Position numbers and translations under genes: made by a program. A DNA stretch of 64,000 nt. Origin: CAWBLP01 sp963789495. Its GTDB lineage: Bacteria; Pseudomonadota; Alphaproteobacteria; Acetobacterales; Acetobacteraceae. Shown here one piece after another: positions 43,637-51,411 of this stretch; positions within the stretch are counted from its first letter, which is position 1; every line of letters begins with the position of its first letter. Under the pieces are notes generated by a model, which saw nothing but the letters and a program-made list of their open reading frames with translations, searched no databases and was not told where the DNA came from. Where the stretch lies: positions 372,001 through 436,000 of the forward strand of contig CAWBLP010000012.1 of NCBI GenBank assembly GCA_963789495.1. The letters run 5' to 3'.

Positions 43637-44139
43637 CATATCCCTGGGAGATGCGCCTGCCGATCGCGCGATTGAGGCGTCTGGTGCCGGCGCGATCCAG
43701 ACCTTGCCGAACGCTCATGGCGCGCTTGCGTGGTGACCGCCGCGCGTCGACGACGCTCGAGTTCGGCATAATCGCGCTGTTGCTGGTTGCGTTGTCGCTG
43801 GCGGTGATCGAGGTCGGCCTGCTGTTCTGGGCGAAGAACACGCTGCAATCGGTGGCGGCCTCCACCGCGCGCTGTGCCGCCATCGGCTCACCGGATTGCA
43901 CCGATGTGTCGAGCTACGCGGTCAGCCGCGTCACCAACTGGATGTTCGCCGGTGTGGTGACCAGCGCCGACGTGGTGCCGACGACGGTCAGCACCTGTAA
44001 CGGCGTGACCGGAACCGGCGCCTTCCAGAAGGTGACGATCACCACGACGTATTTCGCCGGCAACTGGCTGCCTTCGATCGTGCCGGACTTCGCCAACAAG
44101 ACGCTGACTGCGTCCGCCTGCTATCCGAAGCTGTCGTAG
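43633..44139 (+). CDS. TadE/TadG-family pseudopilin
   Basis: A GTG start at 43633 overlaps the preceding stop (GTGA); ATG 43651 is an alternative. The 168-residue product has a basic leader, DRRASTTLEFGIIALLLVAL (TadE signature), LFWAKNTLQSVAASTARCAA and a periplasmic domain with several Cys (SPDCTD, STCNG, ASACYP) likely forming disulfides. It is the second minor pseudopilin of the cluster. Confidence 0.84.
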   Translation: MTYPWEMRLPIARLRRLVPARSRPCRTLMARLRGDRRASTTLEFGIIALLLVALSLAVIEVGLLFWAKNTLQSVAASTARCAAIGSPDCTDVSSYAVSRVTNWMFAGVVTSADVVPTTVSTCNGVTGTGAFQKVTITTTYFAGNWLPSIVPDFANKTLTASACYPKLS

Positions 44140-44240
44140 CGGGAGTCAGCCGATGGCGGCGTCACGCCGGCCCCGGCTGAGCCGGATGGAGGCCTGCGCC
44201 AATCCCGTGCGTGCGGCGCCGGCCCGACGCCCACCGGGAT

Positions 44241-44990
44241 CTATGCCGGATAGGAGCTGGTCGTCAGTTCGCTGTCCTGGCAGCGCGGATCGTTGCCGGC
44301 GGGCATCAACAACCCCGGCCACATCATGCCGCTGCGGGCCTTGGCGAGCGCCTCCAGCCGGCTGTGGGCGCCCAGAGCGCGGTAGATCGCCGCGAGGTGC
44401 ACCTTCACGGTCCCGACGGCGAGATCGAGCCGGCGCGCGATGGTTTTGGTGGCGCAGCCCTCGGCCAACAGGCGGAACACATCGCGCTGCCGGTCGGTGA
44501 ACTGGGCGACCACCGGACCGAGCCCGCCTTCCGCCGCTGCCTGCGGCCGAGCGACGGGGCGGGCGACACAAAGCGGCCTGCCCGCGAGCGAGGCCGGCGC
44601 GTACACCCCGCCCGCCAGGACGGTTTCCAGCGCCCTCAGAAACTGCGCCGGGTTGGTGGATTTCAGGACATAGCCCTGCGCGCCGTTGTTGAGGCATTCC
44701 AGGATTGTGGCGCGATCGTCGGTATCCGCCAGGACCACCAGGGTGCAATCCGGTTCGGCGGTGCGGACCTGCTGCAAGCCCTCGGCCCCGCCCAGGCCGG
44801 GCAGGTCGATGTCGAGCAGGATCAGATGGGTCGACCCCAGGGCAAGGCGTTCCATCATGCTGTCGAGCGTGCCGGCCTGATCGAACGACCAACCTGGCCT
44901 CGCCTCCCGCAACAGACCTACCAGCCCGTGACGGAACAACGCCTGCCGATCGGCGACCAGCGCGCCGAGTTCCGTAATTTGTTTGTCCAT
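44241..44990 (-). CDS. NarL/LuxR-family response regulator
   Basis: The 249-residue protein has a receiver domain (VADRQALFRHGLVGLL, phosphoacceptor in LILLDIDLPGLGG, VLKSTNPAQFLRAL) and a C-terminal LuxR helix-turn-helix (FTDRQRDVFRLLAEGCATK, VGTVKVHLAAIYRALG). ATG 44990 is chosen since homology begins right after it. No sensor kinase is adjacent. It converges on the TadE-type genes and may regulate the pilus cluster, an inference from position. Confidence 0.9.
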   Translation of the reverse strand: MDKQITELGALVADRQALFRHGLVGLLREARPGWSFDQAGTLDSMMERLALGSTHLILLDIDLPGLGGAEGLQQVRTAEPDCTLVVLADTDDRATILECLNNGAQGYVLKSTNPAQFLRALETVLAGGVYAPASLAGRPLCVARPVARPQAAAEGGLGPVVAQFTDRQRDVFRLLAEGCATKTIARRLDLAVGTVKVHLAAIYRALGAHSRLEALAKARSGMMWPGLLMPAGNDPRCQDSELTTSSYPA

Positions 44991-45173
44991 GGCCCGGTCT
45001 TGGCTCTTCGCTACGCGAGGTTGACGCTCCCCCTGGGCCACTCGGTTCACCGCAGTGAGAGCGATCGATACGATCGCCGGTCTGTTGCGAAACTGAGTCG
45101 TCCGGGTCGGCAGGAGCCCAGTTAGGCGGCGCGAAAGCTAGCTGAAGGCCGGGTTGCAGATTTTTTTGTGAGC

Positions 45174-46154
45174 TCAGCCGATCAGATGGCAGGCCACGGC
45201 GCGGCCGTCTCCCGGGGTGGAGACCCGAGGTTCCTGCTCCCGACAGACCGGCATCACATGCGGACAGCGGGTGTGAAAGCGGCAGCCGGACGGCGGATGC
45301 AGGGCGCTGGGAATATCCCCTTCCAGCCGCTCCCGCGCGAGTTTGCCACGGCTGCGCTGGGCCGGATGGGTCACCGGCACTGCTGCGATCAGCGCCTGGG
45401 TGTAGGGATGCAGCGGTTCGGCATACAGGGTCCGCTTATCGGCCAGCTCGACGATCTTGCCGAGATACATCACGGCGACCCGGGTGGAGATGTGTTTCAC
45501 AACTCCGAGATCGTGCGCAATGAACAGGTAGGTCAATCCGAGTTCTCGTTGCAGATCCTGCAATAGATTCACGATCTGTGCCTGCACCGACACATCCAGC
45601 GCGGACACCGGCTCATCACAGACGACGAATTTCGGCCGCAGAACCAAGGCGCGGGCGATGCCGATGCGCTGGCGCTGGCCGCCGGAGAATTCGTGCGGGA
45701 ACCGCGTGCGGGCACGTGCCGGGAGACCCACCAGCTCCAGCATGCTCGCCACCTTCTGGCGGGATGCGGCGTCCTTGCGCGCGCCGTGGATCAGCAGCGG
45801 CTCCATGATGATGTCTTCCACCGACATGCGCGGGTTCAGCGCCCCGTACGGGTCCTGGAAGATGATCTGCATGGACCGGCGCATCTCACGCAGATCGGTG
45901 GCATAGAGTCCGGTGACCTGGTTGCCCTCGAAGCGGATCTCGCCGCCGGTCGGCTCGATCAGCCTGATCAGCAGCCGGCCCAGCGTCGACTTGCCGCAGC
46001 CGGATTCGCCGACCAGGCCCAGCGTCTCGCCGGGAACGATGGACAGCGACACACCATCCACCGCGCGCAGCGCCAGGGTTTCCCGGCGGAGAAAGCCGCC
46101 GCTGCGAACCGGGTAGTGTTTGGTCAGGTCAAAGGCTTCGATCAGCGGCGTCAC
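45174..46154 (-). CDS. Dipeptide/oligopeptide ABC transporter ATP-binding protein (DppF-like)
   Basis: The 326-residue ATPase shows Walker A GESGCGKSTLGRLL, Q-loop QIIFQDPYGALNPRM, signature FSGGQRQRIGIARAL and Walker B FVVCDEPVSALD, plus the oligopeptide-specific C-terminal extension with the Cys cluster GCRFHTRCPHVMPVC. It is the last gene of the five-gene importer and overlaps the DppD-like gene by four bases. Confidence 0.94.
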   Translation of the reverse strand: MTPLIEAFDLTKHYPVRSGGFLRRETLALRAVDGVSLSIVPGETLGLVGESGCGKSTLGRLLIRLIEPTGGEIRFEGNQVTGLYATDLREMRRSMQIIFQDPYGALNPRMSVEDIIMEPLLIHGARKDAASRQKVASMLELVGLPARARTRFPHEFSGGQRQRIGIARALVLRPKFVVCDEPVSALDVSVQAQIVNLLQDLQRELGLTYLFIAHDLGVVKHISTRVAVMYLGKIVELADKRTLYAEPLHPYTQALIAAVPVTHPAQRSRGKLARERLEGDIPSALHPPSGCRFHTRCPHVMPVCREQEPRVSTPGDGRAVACHLIG

Positions 46155-47128
46155 GCGGTGGTCAGCTCCTCGACGCGGATGCAGGCGGCATCGTGGTTGG
46201 GCGCATGGACCTGCAGCGGCGGAATGCCGGCGGTGCAGGCCTGGATGGCGAAGCGGCAGCGCGGGGCGAAGCGGCAGCCGGCGGGGCGGCGGGCGGGCTC
46301 CGGCAGCGTGCCCGGTATCGCCACCAGGCGTTCATGGTCCTGCGCCAGGGAAGGCACGCAGTCCAGCAGGCCGCGCGTGTAGGGATGCAGCGGCTGGTCG
46401 AACAGCCGCGCCACCGGCGCCTGCTCCACGATGCGCCCGGCATACATCACCAGCACGCGGTCCGCGGTCTCCGCCACCACGCCCATGTTGTGGGTGATGA
46501 TCATGATCGCCATGCCGAACTCGTCACGCAGATCCATCAGCAGATCGAGGATCTGCGCCTGGATGGTGACGTCCAAAGCCGTGGTCGGCTCATCGGCGAT
46601 CAACAGCCGGGGGCGGCAGACCAGCGCGATCGCCAGCATCACCCGCTGGCGCTGCCCGCCGGAGAGCTGGTGCGGATAGTCGGCCATCCGCGCGGCGGCA
46701 GAGGGGATGCCGACCTTCTCCAGCATCTCCACCGCCCGGGCGACGACGGCGCGGTTGGACAGACGTTCATGGGCGCGGATCGTCTCCATGATCTGCTCGC
46801 CGATGGTGAACACCGGGTTGAGCGAGGTCATCGGCTCCTGAAACACCATGGCGATGCCCGGACCGCGGATGCGCTGCATGGCGGTGTCGGACAGGCGGGT
46901 CAGTTCCTTGCCGTCGAACTGGATGCTGCCGGCCGCGATGCGGGCCGGCGGCTGCGGCAGCAGGCCCATGATGGTGAGCGCGGTCACGCTCTTGCCGCTG
47001 CCGGATTCGCCGACGATGCCGAGGATTTCGCCTTCCGCCAGGTCGAAGCTGACGTCCTCAACGGCGGTGATCTCGCCGCGAGCGGTCTTGAAGGCGGTGG
47101 TAAGGTCGCGAACGGAAAGCAGAGTCAT
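46151..47128 (-). CDS. Dipeptide/oligopeptide ABC transporter ATP-binding protein (DppD-like)
   Basis: The ~325-residue ATPase has GESGSGKSVTALTIMGLL (Walker A), MVFQEPMTSLNPV, LSGGQRQRVMLAIALVCRP and LLIADEPTTALDVTIQ, and the peptide-transporter tail GCRFAPRCRFAIQAC. ATG 47128 (MTLLSVRDL) fits the family start; ATG 47140 is four codons earlier. It pairs with the DppF-like ATPase. Confidence 0.94.
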   Translation of the reverse strand: MTLLSVRDLTTAFKTARGEITAVEDVSFDLAEGEILGIVGESGSGKSVTALTIMGLLPQPPARIAAGSIQFDGKELTRLSDTAMQRIRGPGIAMVFQEPMTSLNPVFTIGEQIMETIRAHERLSNRAVVARAVEMLEKVGIPSAAARMADYPHQLSGGQRQRVMLAIALVCRPRLLIADEPTTALDVTIQAQILDLLMDLRDEFGMAIMIITHNMGVVAETADRVLVMYAGRIVEQAPVARLFDQPLHPYTRGLLDCVPSLAQDHERLVAIPGTLPEPARRPAGCRFAPRCRFAIQACTAGIPPLQVHAPNHDAACIRVEELTTA

Positions 47129-47303
47129 GGGGCGGTCCATGTCGATAGGCCATCGCGGCCGAACCTGATCCGTTGATCTGCCCCCGTCCACGCGTACGCG
47201 GTGACGTGGCGATCCGATCGGAGCCGGGTAGATGACAGGATCAGGCCCGAACATGACGGTTCGAAGACGGGTGGTCGGGCGCCTGACCGCGACGGGCGAA
47301 GAC

Positions 47304-48212
47304 TTACTCCTGAATCCTCAACCTTGGATCCAGCACGTCGCGCAGACCGTCGCCAAGCAGGTTCAGTCCCAGCACGGTGATCATCAGCGCGGCGCCGGGG
47401 ATGGTGATGATCCAGGGCGCGTCGACCATGTACTGGCGGCCTTCCGCCATGATGTTTCCCCAGGTCGGCGTCGGCGGCACCGCACCCACGCCCAGGAAGG
47501 ACAACGTCGCCTCGGTCAGCACCGCGTAGGCAAACAGGAACGACAACTGCACGATCAGCGGTGCCATCGCGTTGGGCAGGATGTGACGGCGCAGGATGCG
47601 CCAGTGCCCGGCCCCTGCCGCGACCGCCGCCTGCACGTATTCCATCTCTCGCAGCACGATCACCGAGGACCGCACGATGCGGGCGGTGCGCGGCGTATAG
47701 ACGATGCCGAGTGCGATGATCACGTCGTTGACCGACGGGCCGAGCACCGCGGTGACGCCAATCGCCAGAAGCACGGCGGGGAACGCCATCAAGGCATCGT
47801 TCACCCGCATCAGCACGTTGTCCAGGCGGCGGAAATAGCCGGCGAGCGCGCCGATCAGCGTGCCGAACACGGCGTTGATAACCACCACGGCGGAGCCGAT
47901 GAACATCGAAAGCTGCGCGCCCCACACGACGCGTGACCACAGCGAGCGGCCAAAATTGTCGGTGCCGAAGATATGGTCCGGACCGGGCGGCAGGAAGCGG
48001 TCCCGCATCGCCAGTTTGTTCGGGTTCACCGGGGCGATCAGCGGCGCCAGCACCGCCACCACCACGATGATACCGAACAGCACCAGCCCGGTGACGAACA
48101 GCCGGTGGTGCAGCAGCCGGCGCGAGGTCGCCCAGAACGGGTGCTGGTGACGCTCGGGGATTTCCTCATCGAGCGCATCGGTGGCCAGCACGACGGCGGT
48201 ATCAGGCGCCAT
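47304..48212 (-). CDS. Dipeptide-type ABC transporter permease (DppC-like)
   Basis: The 302-residue permease has the N-terminal OppC segment, LAPLIAPVNPNKLAMRDRFLPPG with HIFGTDNFGRSLWSRVVWG, and the EAA loop EYVQAAVAAGAGHWRILRRHILPN. ATG 48212 overlaps the DppB-like stop by 11 bases. With DppB it forms the membrane channel. Confidence 0.94.
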   Translation of the reverse strand: MAPDTAVVLATDALDEEIPERHQHPFWATSRRLLHHRLFVTGLVLFGIIVVVAVLAPLIAPVNPNKLAMRDRFLPPGPDHIFGTDNFGRSLWSRVVWGAQLSMFIGSAVVVINAVFGTLIGALAGYFRRLDNVLMRVNDALMAFPAVLLAIGVTAVLGPSVNDVIIALGIVYTPRTARIVRSSVIVLREMEYVQAAVAAGAGHWRILRRHILPNAMAPLIVQLSFLFAYAVLTEATLSFLGVGAVPPTPTWGNIMAEGRQYMVDAPWIITIPGAALMITVLGLNLLGDGLRDVLDPRLRIQE

Positions 48213-49152
48213 CGTAGCGCACCCTCGGGTCAAGCAGCGCATACAGCACGTCGACGCCGATATTCACCAGCACCAGCAGCGCGGTGGTGATCAGCAGCCC
48301 GCCCTGCACCATTGGATAATCGCGGTTCAGCACCGCCTGGGTCAGCAATTGGCCGATGCCGGGAATGGAGAACAGTGATTCGGTCACCACGGAGCCGGAG
48401 ATCAGCAGGCTGACGATAATGCCGATCACGGTGGTGATCGGGATCAGCGCGTTCGCCAGCGCGTGTTTCACCACCACGCGGCGCCGCGGCAGGCCTTTGG
48501 CGCGGGCGGTGCGGATATAGTCCTGGCGCAACACCTCCAGCATGGTGGAGCGGGTGATACGCGCCAACAGCCCGGTGAGCAGCAAGGCCAATGAGATGGC
48601 GGGCATGGTCGAGGTGGCCAGCCAGCCGAGCGGATCGGTGGTGAACGGGATGTAGCCGCCGGTGGGCAGCCAGCGCAGCTCCACGCCGATGAAGATGATC
48701 ATCAGCAGGCCGAGGTAGAAATTGGGCAACGAAATCCCCAGCATGGCGAACATCATCGCGGCCTGGTCCAGCCAGCTGTTCTGGCGCAGCGCCGCGATGA
48801 TGCCGCTGCCCAGGCCGAGGATCAGGGTGATCACCAGAGCGTAAATCGACAGTGCCACCGTGACCGGCAGGCGGTTCAGCGTGACTTGCGCAACAGGCTG
48901 ACCCAGCAGCAGGGAGCGGCCGAAATCACCCTGCGCCAGATTGACATACCAGCGGTAGAGCTGCGCCGGCAGTGGCTCGTCCAGGCCGAGATCGTGGCGG
49001 ATATTGGCGATCTGCTCCGGTGTCGCGCTGAGCCCGGCGATGGCGGCGGCGGGGTCGCCGGGGATCAGGTGGATCATGCCGAAGGTGATCAGGCTGACCA
49101 TCAACAGGATCGGAACGGCACTGCCGAGGCGGCGAAGCACAATTCCGATCAT
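48202..49152 (-). CDS. Dipeptide-type ABC transporter permease (DppB-like)
   Basis: The 316-residue permease shows ITFGMIHLIPGDPAAAIAG, LDEPLPAQLYRWYVNLAQGDFG and the EAA loop QDYIRTARAKGLPRRRVVVKHAL. It starts 311 bp downstream of the substrate-binding gene; hairpin repeat copy B fills most of that gap. Confidence 0.94.
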   Translation of the reverse strand: MIGIVLRRLGSAVPILLMVSLITFGMIHLIPGDPAAAIAGLSATPEQIANIRHDLGLDEPLPAQLYRWYVNLAQGDFGRSLLLGQPVAQVTLNRLPVTVALSIYALVITLILGLGSGIIAALRQNSWLDQAAMMFAMLGISLPNFYLGLLMIIFIGVELRWLPTGGYIPFTTDPLGWLATSTMPAISLALLLTGLLARITRSTMLEVLRQDYIRTARAKGLPRRRVVVKHALANALIPITTVIGIIVSLLISGSVVTESLFSIPGIGQLLTQAVLNRDYPMVQGGLLITTALLVLVNIGVDVLYALLDPRVRYDGA

Positions 49153-49177
49153 GCGATCGCCGCGCTGCGCGCTGTGA

Positions 49178-49425
49178 GGATCGGGGCGTTGCCCCGAACC
49201 CCACCAGGGGGCTTTGCCCCCTGGACTCCCAGCAAAGGCTCAGCCTTTGCAATCGAACTCTGTTTGGGGTGAGGAGGGGGCGTGACGGCCTCGGACCATA
49301 CGATCATCATGACCGGCCCCCTGCCCACCCCAAACGAAATTGGTTCCAAGCGCCGGGCCCTTGGCGGGGTTTCAAGGGGCAGCGCCCCTTGATGGGGGTC
49401 CGGGGGCAACGCCCCCGATCCTTGC
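49178..49425 (+). repeat. Dispersed hairpin-rich repeat, copy B (248 bp)
   Basis: A full copy lying between the dppA-like and dppB-like genes. It is a string of hairpins with three-base loops: GGGGC-gtt-GCCCC, CCAGGGGGC-ttt-GCCCCCTGG, GCAAAGGC-tca-GCCTTTGC, AAGGGGC-agc-GCCCCTT and GGGGGC-aac-GCCCCC, with an outer pair gtttggggtg / caccccaaac around the middle. Copies A (25815-25970, inverted) and C (61993-62239) share order and wording. Between copies the second hairpin keeps pairing despite changes in both arms (GGGGGC/GCCCCC here, GAGGC/GCCTC in C; CCA/TGG here and in C, CCG/CGG in A), which points to selection on, or replication through, the folded form. No transposase is encoded. Confidence 0.88.
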
Positions 49426-49463
49426 CTGCACCCGGCACGACGATGGTCCGCAACGTGGGGACG

Positions 49464-51020
49464 CTATTGCGCGAACCACACATTGGCCATCCTGGGAATG
49501 CGGAACGGCACGAACCCCTTCACGTTCGACCGCACGCCCTGCACCTTGGTGAACGACCCGAAGGGCAGCGCATCTCCCTGCTCCAGGATGTATTTCTGCA
49601 TGTCGGCGAAGGCCTGCTGCCGTCCCTCCGGGGTCGGCAGCTCGTTCATGTCCTTCCACAGTTTGTGGACCTGCGGGTCCTTCTGATAGGCGGAGCCTGG
49701 CGAGACGAAGAACTGCATGACCGCAAGTGCACCCAGCGCGGGCTGCGTGCCCCAGCCGGTGTAAAAATAGTTCCAGCCGCTGTCCGGGTGCTGCGAAAGC
49801 TGCACCGAGGTCGGCCAGTCGGTCACCTTCAGCTGTGCGTTCACGCCGATCGCCTGCAGCTCCTGCTGCATCACCAGCGCCGAGTTGTACATCGGTGCGT
49901 AGTCCTTGCCGACCAGCAGAACCACCGGCTCACCCTTGTAGCCTGATTCCGCCAGGTATTTCTTGGCGGTCTCGGCGTTCTTGATGTTGTAGGTGGCCTT
50001 GCCGGCGTCGCTGTAATCCGCCTGGTTGGGATATTGGAAGCCGACATTCAGCTTGTAGTTGCCGTCGGACGCGGCATCCATAATCTCATCCATGTCCAAC
50101 ACCGCCTGCACCGCCTTGCGGAACGCAAGATTGTTGGTAGGCGCCACCTGCGTGTTGGGCAGGCTGATCTGAATCCACCAGTTGTTCAGCGGCAGGATGG
50201 TGATGTTGGAGTCCTTCTTCATGTCCGGCTGCGATTTCGCCGGAATGTCCTCCACACCCTGCAACTCGCCGGTCTTCAGGCCGGCGACGCGCGCGCCGCC
50301 CTCGGTTACGATGCGGAAGGTAACCGTGTCGAAGCAGGCCTGCTTGTAGCCACCGAAGCCGGTGCGCTGCTCGAAATTCGTGTTCGGCTTGTAGCCATCG
50401 TAGCGCTTCAGCTTGACGAAGCTGCCAGGTACCGACTGCACCAGCTGGTACGGGCCGGTGCCGACCGGCTTGAGCTGCTGCGGCGGATCGTCCTTGTTCT
50501 CGGACGGGATGATGACGATCGGCACGCTGAAGGAACTGAGACCGATCAGGAAGGTCGGCTGCGCCTTCTTCATGTGGATGACGAAGGTCTGCGGGTCCGG
50601 CGCATCCCAGTGATCGACATTGGCGAACGCACTGCGCTCCAACCCAATCTTCGAGTAGCGATCGAAGGATGCCACCACGTCAGCCGACGTCATCGGCTTG
50701 CCGTTATGGAAATGCACGCCCTGCCGCAACTTGAACGTGTAGGTCATGTGGTCCGGCGTCTCGGTCATCGAGTCCGCCAGGTCCAGCATCGGGCTGAAAT
50801 TCTCGTCGCGCGTCATCAGCGCTTCGTAGATGTTCATCGCGATGTTGCGTGTGGAGATGGTGGCCGACGTCATCTGGTCCAGGCTGTTGATGTTCGCTTC
50901 CTGGCCAAAGGTGAAGTCGCCGCCGACATGCGGGCACTTGAAGGGTTCCGCCAGAACCGGGGTGGCGCAAAACGCCATTCCGGCCAGCAGACCGGCTGAA
51001 GCCATGATCCCGCGTCGCAT
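49464..51020 (-). CDS. Peptide/nickel-type ABC transporter substrate-binding protein (DppA-like)
   Basis: The 518-residue SBP_bac_5 protein has a signal peptide (ASAGLLAGMAFCATPVLA), the family segment SLDQMTSATISTRNIAMNIYEAL, TYTFKLRQGVHFHNGKPM, SADVVASFDRY and the ligand-domain stretch VGTGPYQLVQSVPGSF. ATG 51020 has GGAGG ten bases before it. It is the first gene of the importer operon and is divergent from the dimethylformamidase-like gene, which suggests uptake of that enzyme's substrate; that link is inference. Confidence 0.93.
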   Translation of the reverse strand: MRRGIMASAGLLAGMAFCATPVLAEPFKCPHVGGDFTFGQEANINSLDQMTSATISTRNIAMNIYEALMTRDENFSPMLDLADSMTETPDHMTYTFKLRQGVHFHNGKPMTSADVVASFDRYSKIGLERSAFANVDHWDAPDPQTFVIHMKKAQPTFLIGLSSFSVPIVIIPSENKDDPPQQLKPVGTGPYQLVQSVPGSFVKLKRYDGYKPNTNFEQRTGFGGYKQACFDTVTFRIVTEGGARVAGLKTGELQGVEDIPAKSQPDMKKDSNITILPLNNWWIQISLPNTQVAPTNNLAFRKAVQAVLDMDEIMDAASDGNYKLNVGFQYPNQADYSDAGKATYNIKNAETAKKYLAESGYKGEPVVLLVGKDYAPMYNSALVMQQELQAIGVNAQLKVTDWPTSVQLSQHPDSGWNYFYTGWGTQPALGALAVMQFFVSPGSAYQKDPQVHKLWKDMNELPTPEGRQQAFADMQKYILEQGDALPFGSFTKVQGVRSNVKGFVPFRIPRMANVWFAQ

Positions 51021-51411
51021 ACTCTTTTCGCCTCCGAACCTGTGAGCAACCCCAGCAGACTGCTTGCTGCTTGGCACAAACCCTGCGGGTGCGACGTGCA
51101 TGCCGTCAAGAGGAAGCTGTTCCCCAGAACGCGTGTGACGGGCAGCCACCACTATGGACCGAAGATTTGACAGGATACTTGCATCCAGCACGGGAAATCC
51201 GGTCGGGACTGGCCGAGTATTCCAACCGGCCGCGGCGCGCAGACACGTCCGAGATGCGAGCGCGGTCCAGGATGCACGCGTCGATTCCGATAGGGCCGTT
51301 CGCCGCTGCTGGCTGGCTCTGCCCCGCGGGCACAGAAGCGTGATCGCCGCAAGGTGATTTGGTGATCGGATCAATTGACAGGACGCCCAGCGCAACGCAA
51401 GCCTCCGGGCC
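51021..51411. other. Divergent promoter region, 391 bp
   Basis: It separates the dppA-like gene (leftward) from the dimethylformamidase-like gene (rightward). The word ttgacagga occurs twice, at 51167 and 51375 (TTGACA is the classic -35 hexamer), once just 31 bp before the rightward gene; no matching -10 boxes are clear. Open frames on both strands are unsupported. Confidence 0.4.
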
